From Anaerofustis stercorihominis DSM 17244 (GTDB taxonomy: Bacteria > Bacillota > Clostridia > Eubacteriales > Anaerofustaceae), in the NCBI RefSeq assembly GCF_000154825.1, contig NZ_DS560019.1:248001-312000 (forward strand): a DNA stretch of 64,000 bases, written 5' to 3'. Shown here piece after piece: positions 19,728 through 27,833 of this stretch; the first letter of the stretch is position 1, and the number at the start of each line of letters is the position of its first letter. The notes beneath the pieces were generated by a model. That model saw nothing but the letters and a program-made list of their open reading frames with translations, ran no database searches and was not told the origin of the DNA. Position numbers and translations under genes: made by a program.

Positions 19728-20596
19728 TATATATCCTCCCCTATATATATAAATAGATCAAGAAATGCTAAAGAAGCGTTTGCATTATAATTGATCATTT
19801 CATTTATATATAGAATTTTGTCTATTATTTTTTGTAATTTATCCTTGGTAACAAGATTATTGACTTGTTTTATATATTCCATATAATCTGAGCTTTTATC
19901 ATTAAAAGTCATATCTAAATTACTTTCTTTATATATTAACACATCTGAGAAAAATTTCATTATAAAAAGTGTATAATTTTCAACTTTATTCTTATCTTTT
20001 GTCAGTTTTTTACTTATATTTACATTATTTAGATTATTTCCTTTTAATATATTTGATAAACTTTCAAATATGTAATTCTTTTCCTCATCAGAAAGGCTTA
20101 AAGTAACTTTATTATCATTAACTTTTATATGGATACATCTTGAAAGGATAGTGGGAAGAAGTATTTCTTTGGAAGGAGAAGATAAAATAATTATAGTATC
20201 CTTTACCGGTTCTTCCAAAGTCTTTAAAAAAGCATTGGAAGATTCTATAGTCATGGTATCCGCATTATGAATAACGAATATATTGTACTTATATTCGCTG
20301 GAAGATAAACTTATTTTATACTGCATATCCCTTATCTGTTTAATTTTGATACTGGCAGAGTCCTTATAAATATGAGTTATATCTATATTATTGTTCGTAT
20401 TTATTTTTATACATTCCTCACACTCATCACAGTAGTATTTAGAATTTTTACAGTACAGAGTCTTAAGAAATTCCAGTATTGTTTTATCAAGGACATCTTC
20501 CCCCGCACCGTAGAAAAGATAAGCATGAGACATTGTATCTTTGTCAATATGATTTAAGAGAATATTCTTTTCCGTTTCAAATAAATTATCTAACAT
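19727..20596 (-). CDS. holB: DNA polymerase III delta-prime subunit
   Basis: 289-aa clamp-loader subunit of the AAA+ fold. The zinc module is visible as four cysteines at 49, 56, 59 and 62 (LYCKNSKYYCDECEECIK). The P-loop position reads GAGEDVLDK and lacks the GKT of an ATPase, as expected for delta-prime. The segment FLKTLEEP and the later LPTILSRC match the sensor-1 region with its SRC motif. It helps load the sliding clamp at the replication fork. It is 2 bp after darA and overlaps ricT by one base. It is shorter than E. coli HolB, as usual in Firmicutes. Confidence 0.92.
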   Translation of the reverse strand: MLDNLFETEKNILLNHIDKDTMSHAYLFYGAGEDVLDKTILEFLKTLYCKNSKYYCDECEECIKINTNNNIDITHIYKDSASIKIKQIRDMQYKISLSSSEYKYNIFVIHNADTMTIESSNAFLKTLEEPVKDTIIILSSPSKEILLPTILSRCIHIKVNDNKVTLSLSDEEKNYIFESLSNILKGNNLNNVNISKKLTKDKNKVENYTLFIMKFFSDVLIYKESNLDMTFNDKSSDYMEYIKQVNNLVTKDKLQKIIDKILYINEMINYNANASLAFLDLFIYIGEDI

Positions 20597-20598
20597 TA

Positions 20599-20931
20599 TT
20601 AATACTTTTCAAACTGTGCAACATCCAAAACAAAGACTGTTGCTCCTCCGACTTCTACGCTTGCTGTATATGTTGTAAGAGGACTTTCCATAAAAGAAGC
20701 GTCCACAGGTGTAGATATAACTTGCTCTCTTTTTTTACATATTTTCTTCATGATTTCCAAAGCTTTCTCAACTTTTTCTTCCTCTGTACCAATCATCAAA
20801 GTAACATTTTTCATCTTTAAAAATCCGCCTATAGTATTAAGCTTAGTTACTTGATATCCTTCATCTGTGAGGGCGTCGGATAAAATAAAAGCATCCTCGT
20901 CCTGTACCATAGCAATAATTAATTTCATCAT
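20599..20931 (-). CDS. darA: Cyclic-di-AMP receptor DarA (PstA/YaaQ)
   Basis: 110-aa PII-like protein. It opens MMKLIIAMVQDEDAFILSDA, and the segments LNTIGGFLKMKNVTLMIGTE and SFMESPLTTYTASVEVGGAT match the DarA/PstA family, whose trimers bind c-di-AMP between subunits. Its downstream partner is not established. GGAGG lies 7-10 nt before two adjacent ATG codons; either could be the start. It lies 5 bp after tmk and 2 bp before holB, the conserved order in Firmicutes. The yaaR gene found between yaaQ and holB in Bacillus is absent here. Confidence 0.93.
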   Translation of the reverse strand: MMKLIIAMVQDEDAFILSDALTDEGYQVTKLNTIGGFLKMKNVTLMIGTEEEKVEKALEIMKKICKKREQVISTPVDASFMESPLTTYTASVEVGGATVFVLDVAQFEKY

Positions 20932-20936
20932 TTTCT

Positions 20937-21620
20937 TTACCTCCTAAGGTCTTTTGTGATTTTTTTATATAAAATATCATTTATTTCTTCTATACTTTTA
21001 AGTGAACTTTCCTTTACGCATTCTATTCTGTCAAACCCATACTTGTCCACCAAAAAATTAACATTTTCATACGCAGACATTAAATACTCATAATCACTTT
21101 CATGTATATCTTTTTTACTCTCATTTGTAAACTTATTATCCCTGTCCTTAATCAGTGCCTTAGATACTTCGGGATCAATATCCAAGAAAAAGACTTTATC
21201 GGGTTTTGGAATTTTAAATATATTATACTCAAAATCCAATAACCAGTCTAAATACTCTTCCTTTTTTTCTACATCTTTTATCTTGCACCCCTGATGTACC
21301 ATGTTACTGGTTACATATCTGTCTGCAATTATAATCCCGCCGTTTAAGTAAAAGTCTTCATATTCCTTTTTATAAGTAGCGTATCTGTCCACCGCATAAA
21401 ACGTAGAAGCTACCTTCGGATCTATATCATCAGCATTCTTACCGAAATCACCGTTTAGATACATCTTGACAAGTGCGGAAGATTGGCTTTTATAATTAGG
21501 ATAACTGGCTCTTATAACATTATGACCTTCTTCTTTCAATCTCTTGGTTATAAGTTCGCTTTGTGTCTGCTTACCGCTTCCGTCGAGTCCCTCTATAACA
21601 AATAACTTTCCCTTGTTCAT
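20937..21620 (-). CDS. tmk: Thymidylate kinase
   Basis: 227-aa dTMP kinase giving dTDP for DNA synthesis. The P-loop EGLDGSGKQTQ is at residues 9-19, the DR-containing motif VDRYATYK near 73, and IIADRYVTSNMVHQG near 95. Residue Gln17 sits where many bacterial enzymes have Thr. It is about 15 residues longer than the average Tmk and has the lid region around KDRDNKFTNESK. AAGGAG lies 8 nt before the ATG. It is 2 bp after the decarboxylase gene and 5 bp before darA. Location is cytoplasmic. Confidence 0.93.
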   Translation of the reverse strand: MNKGKLFVIEGLDGSGKQTQSELITKRLKEEGHNVIRASYPNYKSQSSALVKMYLNGDFGKNADDIDPKVASTFYAVDRYATYKKEYEDFYLNGGIIIADRYVTSNMVHQGCKIKDVEKKEEYLDWLLDFEYNIFKIPKPDKVFFLDIDPEVSKALIKDRDNKFTNESKKDIHESDYEYLMSAYENVNFLVDKYGFDRIECVKESSLKSIEEINDILYKKITKDLRR

Positions 21621-21622
21621 TA

Positions 21623-22999
21623 TTACTCCTTAATCACATCAATATACCCATTATTTAACCCTAAAACAGTCTGCCTGTCCATTATACTTTTTAAATAAGA
21701 GATTATATCATTATCTATCACTTCTCCCGGTGTAAGTATAGGAAATCCCGGCGGATAAGGTACTATATAATCAATGCTTACTTTATTAGCAGCCTCGTCC
21801 AATTTTACACTTTCTCTATTCATTTTTAGTGCATTTCGCATACTATATTTTATAATAGGTTTATTATTTTCAAAAACAATATCACTTCTTTTTTTTATTT
21901 TAAATTTTTCTTCAGCTATAAAAGTTAAAGCTTTTTTTAATTTTTCTAAATCATCTTCATCTGTCTTTAAACCCAAATAGCAAAGAGTATACTTATCGGT
22001 GGAACACTCGGTAAATATATTATATTTTTTTTCAAGTATCTCCGATAAAGTATATCCGTCCAAATCCGAATTCGAAGTATCTATACAAATCTTGGTATAA
22101 TCATGTATTTTTCCTGAAAACTCTTCAAAAGTAAATTTGGTATTACTTTCTACATAATCTTTGGTTTTAATGTACCATTTCTTTATATCCTTTAAAATTT
22201 CATCACCTCTGTCTTCGGCTAAATGAACAGCTTCCTCAACAGAAGTAAGAAACAAATAAGAAGGTGACGTGGATGTAGTCATATTTATATATAATTTAAG
22301 TTTATTAATATCTATCAAATCACTGTTTACATGAAGCAGTGATGTCTGAGTAAGAGCTGTTAGAGTTTTATGCATGGATGTTATTACTATATCACTGTTA
22401 GTTCGTAAAGAAGTGTTCGGATATTCATCACAGAAAGAAAAATGCGTCCCGTGGGCTTCATCGACAATTATTATAATTTCCTTATTTATCTTCTTTATTT
22501 CATCACATACTTTTTCTATATCCATACTAAAACCGAAGTAGCTTGGATAAGTAATTATAACAGCTTTTATATCCGGATTTTCCTTAACGGCATTTATATA
22601 CTCTTCTTCCGTTATCCCTAATATATTATCCTTGGGGTAAATATATACAGGTATTCCTCCGCTTAAAAAAAGTCCGTAATAACTTGATATATGGCTGTTT
22701 CTGGGAAAAAGTATTTTATCATTTTTATTTAATGAATATAATATGGAGCTTATGATACCGCTTGTACTTCCTCCGACTAGAATAAATGATTTCTTGCTTT
22801 TAAAAGTATCTTTTATATATTCGTTAAGCCTTAATATCACATCGTTTGGAGACAGCAAATTATCGTTAAAGGATAGTTCTGTAACATCGGATGTATAAAA
22901 ATACTCTTTTTCCACCCTTCCTTTATGTCCCGGCATATGAAGTCTGGTAGGATTTTTATCTATATAATTTTTTATGTTTTCGTTTAGCTGATTTTTCAT
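21623..22999 (-). CDS. Orn/Lys/Arg decarboxylase-family PLP enzyme, YaaO-like
   Basis: 458-aa aspartate-aminotransferase-fold enzyme. The N-terminal TRLHMPGHKG motif, the DEAHG Asp/His pair at 180-184 and the PLP lysine Lys211 in ITSMHKTLTALTQTS all match the short YaaO/SpeA decarboxylases. The C-terminal PYPPGFPILTPGE is also typical. Family members decarboxylate lysine, arginine or ornithine for polyamine synthesis; the substrate cannot be read from the sequence. It is the first gene of the operon that continues through tmk, darA, holB, ricT, thrC and thrB, matching yaaO-tmk in Bacillus. No strong SD is visible. Its upstream region is shared with divergent trxA. Confidence 0.9.
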   Translation of the reverse strand: MKNQLNENIKNYIDKNPTRLHMPGHKGRVEKEYFYTSDVTELSFNDNLLSPNDVILRLNEYIKDTFKSKKSFILVGGSTSGIISSILYSLNKNDKILFPRNSHISSYYGLFLSGGIPVYIYPKDNILGITEEEYINAVKENPDIKAVIITYPSYFGFSMDIEKVCDEIKKINKEIIIIVDEAHGTHFSFCDEYPNTSLRTNSDIVITSMHKTLTALTQTSLLHVNSDLIDINKLKLYINMTTSTSPSYLFLTSVEEAVHLAEDRGDEILKDIKKWYIKTKDYVESNTKFTFEEFSGKIHDYTKICIDTSNSDLDGYTLSEILEKKYNIFTECSTDKYTLCYLGLKTDEDDLEKLKKALTFIAEEKFKIKKRSDIVFENNKPIIKYSMRNALKMNRESVKLDEAANKVSIDYIVPYPPGFPILTPGEVIDNDIISYLKSIMDRQTVLGLNNGYIDVIKE

Positions 23000-23220
23000 T
23001 TTTTAGTCTCGTTTATATATAAAATAATATAAAATTCATAAATAAGTCTTAAACTTAATCTTTTTTCAAAATATAACTTCTATTATATTTATTTTATTAT
23101 AGCATAAAACAAATTCTAATTTTAAGCATATAACATTAATTTTCAATTAAATATGTAAATATTTAAATTTAAATGATATAATGATAAAGATGTGAAATAC
23201 TAATATTCAGGAGGACGATT

Positions 23221-23547
23221 ATGGCAAGTGAAAATATAGTAATAATTACAAACGAAAACTTCGAAAGCGAAGTTGTAAACAGCGATAAACCCGTAATGGT
23301 GGACTTTTGGGCAAATTGGTGCGGACCATGCAAAGGGCTTGCTCCTATTATTGATGAAATCGCTAATGAATACTCTGATAAGGTAAAAGTAGGTAAAGTA
23401 GATGTTGACGCAAACGGAGAACTTTCAATGAAATTTAGAGTTATGAGCATACCTACAGTTATATTCTTCAAAAACGGAGAACAAATAGCCAGAGAAGTCG
23501 GTGCATTCCCTAAAGAAAAATATGCGGAAATCATAAACTCTCTATAA
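23221..23547 (+). CDS. trxA: Thioredoxin
   Basis: 108-aa thioredoxin with active site WCGPC (Cys34, Cys37) and the cis-proline at Pro78 (MSIPTVIFFKNGE). It reduces protein disulfides in the cytosol, normally recycled by thioredoxin reductase, which is not in the window. Length is full. AGGAGG lies 7 nt before the ATG. It is a single-gene unit, divergent from the yaaO operon across a 221-bp AT-rich gap, and ends in its own terminator. Confidence 0.95.
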   Translation: MASENIVIITNENFESEVVNSDKPVMVDFWANWCGPCKGLAPIIDEIANEYSDKVKVGKVDVDANGELSMKFRVMSIPTVIFFKNGEQIAREVGAFPKEKYAEIINSL

Positions 23548-23574
23548 AAAGAGCAGCTAAAGCTGTTCTTTTTT
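23547..23574 (+). terminator. Intrinsic terminator of trxA
   Basis: The stem AAGAGCAGCT/AGCTGTTCTT (23549-23558/23561-23570) is followed by a T-run and starts at the trxA stop codon. Confidence 0.88.
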
Positions 23575-23575
23575 A

Positions 23576-24296
23576 TATTTTAAATTAAAATTCAGCATTT
23601 TTTTTATTTGCTTTATAGATATAGTCTTTCTTATATCTATAAAGGAGTTTTTCTATATTAATTAAAATAAAAAAAGTTTATCAAATCACTTTTAATTAAC
23701 ATATTCTCAAATGAATGTTTTATTATTGGTGTTTATAAAAATCCGACAGAGAAATCTAAGAAAGCTATTTTAAATTATTTACATCATATGCAATACTTTT
23801 AACTTACTTAATAAAAAATAATATTTTTCTTTAAATATACAGATAAAGACTATATTTTTGATTCTATTGTTTCAGCTTGCATTAAACATTCTTTGTAATA
23901 ATTTTTAAAGTTCAATGGATTTTGTCTTATTGGATTTTATCTAATGATATTTCTAAAAAATTTCTTCTTTTAATATTTTTTGTATTTTATAATTTTTTTA
24001 TTTATAATATTTATTTTTAATAATCAATACGTATTAATAATATTGCCCTTTTATATACATATCCCCCTACATAGATAAAGTAAAACAAAACTTAATAATT
24101 AACAATATTCAAATCATTTATATTATAAGCTAAGCATTTTAAAGGCTAAAATACTTTGTATAATTTAAAAGCAGCTTAAAGCTGCTTTATACAAATTTAT
24201 ATATTTTTTCTTTTATTGAATATATAAATCTTTCAATATATTCAATTCCTTTTAAAATTATAAAATAATAAACATAATAGAAGAAACACATATCTA
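23576..24296. other. AT-rich gene-free stretch
   Basis: About 720 bp without a supportable gene. It is very AT-rich with stops in all frames. One short plus-strand reading around 23717-23803 gives a protein-like piece, CFIIGVYKNPTEKSKKAI and onward to a stop, about 28 residues with no start codon or SD. It could be a remnant of a decayed gene, but I cannot identify a parent. No terminal inverted repeats or target duplications typical of an IS were seen. A hairpin lies at 24168-24188. Confidence 0.5.
24168..24188 (-). terminator. Hairpin, likely terminator of yjzC
   Basis: AAAGCAGCTT/AAGCTGCTTT (24168-24177/24179-24188). On the minus strand it is followed by TTTTAAATT and lies about 110 bp after the yjzC stop. 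Confidence 0.55.
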
Positions 24297-24464
24297 TTAG
24301 TCTTCTTTGACCCATCTTCTGCCTTTAGCACCTGTAGGCGGAAGTCTGTCACCTTGGTCTATATTTACTAATCTTCCGTTTTCAATATAAGATCCATCGT
24401 TTTCTACTTCTCTGTATTCTCCTGCCGGTAAGTTATCCGTACCGGGTTTATATAAATCACTCAT
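24297..24464 (-). CDS. yjzC: YjzC-family small protein
   Basis: 55-aa protein: begins MSDLYKPGTDNLPAGEYREV, ends TGAKGRRWVKED. The PGTDNLPAGEY and LPPTGAKGRRWV stretches match the small YjzC family of Firmicutes, whose function is not known to me. AAAGGAAC lies about 8 nt before the ATG. It is a single gene between the AT-rich stretch and Mn catalase on the same strand, with 158 bp to the latter. It is charged and soluble, with no membrane segment. Codon use looks like the neighbours, and the conserved motif supports a real gene. Confidence 0.8.
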   Translation of the reverse strand: MSDLYKPGTDNLPAGEYREVENDGSYIENGRLVNIDQGDRLPPTGAKGRRWVKED

Positions 24465-24591
24465 GTTTCTGTTCCTTTCTTTGAAAATTTATTTACAAAA
24501 TTATTTTTTGTATGAACGATTTTTTTATTCCATGTATAAATTGTCAGATTTTCCACTTTTTTGACTAAACTGTATTTTTTAACTAAATAAA

Positions 24592-24616
24592 AAAGACTAT
24601 CAAAAAGATAGTCTTT
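24592..24616 (-). terminator. Intrinsic terminator of Mn catalase gene
   Basis: AAAGACTAT/ATAGTCTTT (24592-24600/24608-24616) with a T-run on the minus-strand side, 7 bp beyond the stop codon. Confidence 0.85.
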
Positions 24617-24622
24617 AAATCA

Positions 24623-25288
24623 TTAATTGAATGCCGGTGGTTTTCCGTCCACATGATGTAAATCACTTTGAGGGGACGGTGTTGACATATTAAAATACAT
24701 TTTGGCAGCCTTTGTAGTACCGAAATCTCTGTTTGAACCTGTGTCCTGAACTTTATTAAAAGCTTCTCTGAACATCGCATTATGAGCTTCTTCTCTGTTA
24801 AGAAGAAAATCAATGGTTTCTTTAACTTTTTTATCATTGATTTGACGATATAAATACTCATAAACAACTTTTGCACGTTGCTCGGAAGCGATATTAGAAA
24901 GTAAATCCGCACATAAGTCTCCTGTCACGGTTACATAATCTCCGGTCCATGAATATCCGGACGCATTTATAAGCCCCGGATTTAAACCAAGAAGTACGTG
25001 AGACTGAATTTCCCCTGCTTCCACTTTGTCATAGTTGACATCATGTCCGTTTAGTAAATTTATAGTTGTAGCGACCATTTCCATATGACTTAATTCTTCG
25101 GCAGCTATATCCAAGAATAAATCTTTGATTTCCTGATCTTTAATCCTAAAGCTTTGAGACATATACTGCATAGCAGCTTTTAATTCTCCGTTTGCTCCTC
25201 CAAGCTGTTCCTGCAGCAAAACCGCATACTGTGGATTTGGCTTTTCTACTTGAACAGCATGAAATAATTGCTTTTCATGTTTAAACAT
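24623..25288 (-). CDS. Manganese catalase family protein (CotJC-like)
   Basis: 221-aa ferritin-like protein. Expected metal ligands are seen in GGANGELKAAMQYM (Glu), IAAEELSHMEMVATTI (Glu, His, Glu) and LNREEAHNAMFREAF (Glu, His). It would dismute H2O2 with a di-manganese centre. Length is between CotJC (about 190) and long Mn catalases (about 270), so it may be the short spore-coat-associated type; no cotJA/cotJB partners are present. AAGGAG-like sequence precedes the ATG. The gene is monocistronic with its own terminator. A putative Mn exporter lies far away at 60134-60988; the two are not linked. Confidence 0.88.
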   Translation of the reverse strand: MFKHEKQLFHAVQVEKPNPQYAVLLQEQLGGANGELKAAMQYMSQSFRIKDQEIKDLFLDIAAEELSHMEMVATTINLLNGHDVNYDKVEAGEIQSHVLLGLNPGLINASGYSWTGDYVTVTGDLCADLLSNIASEQRAKVVYEYLYRQINDKKVKETIDFLLNREEAHNAMFREAFNKVQDTGSNRDFGTTKAAKMYFNMSTPSPQSDLHHVDGKPPAFN

Positions 25289-25407
25289 AATAATCCTCCT
25301 TTTTTTATTTTCATTTTTATTTTTCCACTAAATAAAAAAAATTATTTAATTTAATATTCAATAAAAAATAAATTTAAATGAAATGAAAGATTATAAAAAA
25401 CCGAGGA

Positions 25408-26541
25408 TTATATTTCAAATTCCTCGGGCTTTCCGTTTAATATGTATTCTCTTTTTACTCTCTTATTTATACAGCATAACAGTTCGTAAGGAATGGTTTC
25501 ACATATCTCTGCAAGTGAGGATATATTTATATTTTCTCCGAAAATTTCAACGTTATCCCCTATCTCTATATCCGCTTCTTCGGGAATTTCAAGCATCGTC
25601 ATATCCATACAAACATTTCCGATTACTTTTGCCTTATACTTGTTATTTATCAAAACTTCACCTTTATTTGATAGTTTCCTATTATAACCGTCGGCATATC
25701 CCACACACATCACTGCAACTTTTGTCTTTTCCTTTGCAGTAAAAGTCCTCCCATATCCTACCGTTTCATCCTTATCTATATGAAATATATTTGTTATTGT
25801 CGTATAGAATGACATGACCGGTTTATATGGATTTATTTCGGGCTTCACTTCCGAAGGATAAACTCCGTAAAGGACAATCCCGGCTCTGACCGCGTCGAGA
25901 CTATATTCATCCAAGTCCGTTATCGCAGCAGAATTTGCAATATGGTTAATGGTCACACCTAAATCATATTCCTTTGATTTCTTTATCGCATAATCGAAAA
26001 TTTCAAACTGCTTATTGCTGTAAGACTTATCGACTTCATCGCTCGTTGCAAAATGTGAAAACAACCCTTCATAAATAAGATTATCCAAACCTTTCAATAA
26101 TTTAAATGCTTCGTCAATTTCATCTTTATTAAAGCCCAGTCTGTTCATTCCGGTGTTGATTTTAATATGTACCTTTATTTTTTTATTCTTTTTGCCGGCT
26201 TCTTCATTCAGTTTTTTCGCAAAGTCCAAATTATAAATCGTAGGAATTATATCATTATCTATTATTTTATTTATCTTTCTGTCCGGAACGTAGCCTAATA
26301 TCAATACATCTGCATCTATACCATAATCTCTTAGGCACATCGCCTCATAAACGCTGGAAACAGCAAACAAATCTGCTCCTTCACTCATTAATATCTTGGC
26401 ACAAATTTCTGCCCCGTGACCGTACGCGTCGGCCTTGATGACAGGTATGACTTTTTTGCCTTTTACTTTGTTTTTTATTACCCTATAATTGTTGATTAAA
26501 TTATCAAGATTGATTTTTACACCGCTTTGAAATTTTTCCAT
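25408..26541 (-). CDS. alr: Alanine racemase
   Basis: 377-aa fold-type III PLP enzyme making D-alanine for peptidoglycan. The PLP lysine is Lys36 in VIKADAYGHGA; the opposite-face tyrosine is in MCVGYADGYNR. Length is standard. AGGAG lies about 11 nt before the ATG. It follows tsaD on the same strand but across a 287-bp gap that contains three DnaA-box-like 9-mers and an inverted repeat, so it probably has its own promoter. No clear terminator is visible in the AT-rich 118 bp after its stop. Confidence 0.95.
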   Translation of the reverse strand: MEKFQSGVKINLDNLINNYRVIKNKVKGKKVIPVIKADAYGHGAEICAKILMSEGADLFAVSSVYEAMCLRDYGIDADVLILGYVPDRKINKIIDNDIIPTIYNLDFAKKLNEEAGKKNKKIKVHIKINTGMNRLGFNKDEIDEAFKLLKGLDNLIYEGLFSHFATSDEVDKSYSNKQFEIFDYAIKKSKEYDLGVTINHIANSAAITDLDEYSLDAVRAGIVLYGVYPSEVKPEINPYKPVMSFYTTITNIFHIDKDETVGYGRTFTAKEKTKVAVMCVGYADGYNRKLSNKGEVLINNKYKAKVIGNVCMDMTMLEIPEEADIEIGDNVEIFGENINISSLAEICETIPYELLCCINKRVKREYILNGKPEEFEI

Positions 26542-26630
26542 TTTTATGATTTTCTCCTAAATATGAAGTTTTATACTAATTTCGACAAAAAAAGCTAAAA
26601 AGTGACGAATTTGTTATCAAATTGACACAT

Positions 26631-26678
26631 TTATACACATATCAACATACTTATCCACAGTTTTCCACATTTTCTACA
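26631..26678 (+). promoter_or_regulatory. Cluster of DnaA-box-like 9-mers
   Basis: Same-orientation 9-mers are at 26631-26639 (TTATACACA), 26651-26659 (TTATCCACA), 26661-26669 (TTTTCCACA) and, weaker, 26670-26678 (TTTTCTACA). The first two match TTATNCACA exactly. Start-to-start spacing is 20, 10 and 9 bp. The cluster is about 90 bp upstream of alr, in the alr-tsaD gap. Confidence 0.65.
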
Positions 26679-26726
26679 TATAAAAATCCGCTATTTTATG
26701 GTATTTTCATCGAAATTAAGGTATAA

Positions 26727-26793
26727 ATTATCAACATTTTACCATGAATTTAAGGTAATAATGTTTAAAAATCCACGTAAAAATGTTGATAAT
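26727..26793. repeat. Inverted repeat in the tsaD-alr gap
   Basis: ATTATCAACATTTTAC (26727-26742) and GTAAAAATGTTGATAAT (26777-26793) are inverted copies differing by one inserted A, with a 34-nt loop. There is no T-tract, so a terminator is unlikely. A third TATCAACAT lies at 26640, inside the DnaA-box cluster. Confidence 0.6.
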
Positions 26794-26828
26794 ATTCGTT
26801 ACATTTTTATATTTCTATTAAATATATT

Positions 26829-27833
26829 TTATAATTTTAAGTCAGGATTTGCATTTAAAATCAAGCTGTCTTTTTTGTTATTTATATAATTAAAATATCC
26901 TGCCGAACCTATCATCGCAGCATTGTCCGTACAGTAAATTTTATCCGGCAAAAAAAGTTTTATATTTTCTTCTTCGCATCTCTTTTTAAGTTCATTCCTA
27001 AGTAAATCGTTACACAAAACGCCCCCGCCGACACAAAGAGTTTTCATATTTTCTTTTTTTAGTGCAATCATGGTTTTTGTAACAATCGTATCTACGACAC
27101 ATCTGTTAAAGCTTGCACATACATTATCTATATTAACTTCTTCATTTTTCATTTTTTTACTGTTTAAGTAATTCAAAACAGCACTCTTAAGCCCGCTGAA
27201 ACTAAAATCTAAGTTATCTTTACCCATAAGCACTACGGGAAAATCAATGCTATACTCATCCCCAAGCTTGGCATGCTTATCTATTTGTACTCCGCCCGGA
27301 TATGAAAGTCCAAGGCTCCTTGCTACTTTATCAAAAGCCTCTCCTGCGGCGTCATCCTTTGTAGAACCCAATAATTCAAAATCTGTATAATCATTTACCT
27401 TTGTTATATTGGTATGCCCTCCGCTTGCCGTAAGACATATAAAAGGAGGTTTTGCCCCCATTATAAAGCTGGCTGAGATATGTCCAGCCATATGATTGAC
27501 TCCGACCAAATCTTTATTCAAACCAAATGCCAAAGCTTTTGCATATGATAGACCTATCAATAAAGCTCCAACAAGCCCCGGACCTGTAGTTACACTTATG
27601 AAATCTATATCATCAAAAGTAACATCTGCATCTAAAAGGGCCTTATCCACAACGCTCGATATCTTCATCAAATGATTTCTCGATGCAATTTCTGGAACGA
27701 CGCCTCCATAAACTTTATGAATATCTATTTGAGTATGAATGGCGTTTGATTTAACTTTTATTCCATCTTCCACGACTGCAACACTTGTTTCATCGCAAGA
27801 AGTTTCAATAGCCAAAGTAGTTATTTTACTCAT
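26829..27833 (-). CDS. tsaD: tRNA t6A synthase subunit TsaD
   Basis: 334-aa Kae1/Qri7/YgjD-family protein that transfers threonylcarbamoyl from TC-AMP to A37 of tRNAs with TsaB and TsaE. The metal-binding motif NHMAGHISA (HxxxH), the N-terminal LAIETSCDETSVAV and the later CVGGGVLCNDLLR are all present. ATG 27833 is chosen: GAGG lies 9 nt upstream. An upstream ATG at 27842 abuts the GAGG and is less likely. The gene overlaps the bactofilin-like gene by 8 bp. It is the last gene of the tsaE-tsaB-rimI unit. Confidence 0.95.
   Translation of the reverse strand: MSKITTLAIETSCDETSVAVVEDGIKVKSNAIHTQIDIHKVYGGVVPEIASRNHLMKISSVVDKALLDADVTFDDIDFISVTTGPGLVGALLIGLSYAKALAFGLNKDLVGVNHMAGHISASFIMGAKPPFICLTASGGHTNITKVNDYTDFELLGSTKDDAAGEAFDKVARSLGLSYPGGVQIDKHAKLGDEYSIDFPVVLMGKDNLDFSFSGLKSAVLNYLNSKKMKNEEVNIDNVCASFNRCVVDTIVTKTMIALKKENMKTLCVGGGVLCNDLLRNELKKRCEEENIKLFLPDKIYCTDNAAMIGSAGYFNYINNKKDSLILNANPDLKL

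Noticed and set aside
23576-24296. Insertion sequence in the AT-rich gap
   Set aside because: No terminal inverted repeats, no target duplication and no transposase motif were seen.
26542-26828. Replication origin at the DnaA-box-like cluster
   Set aside because: No dnaA, dnaN, rpmH or change of coding strand nearby; the 9-mers are better read as an accessory site.
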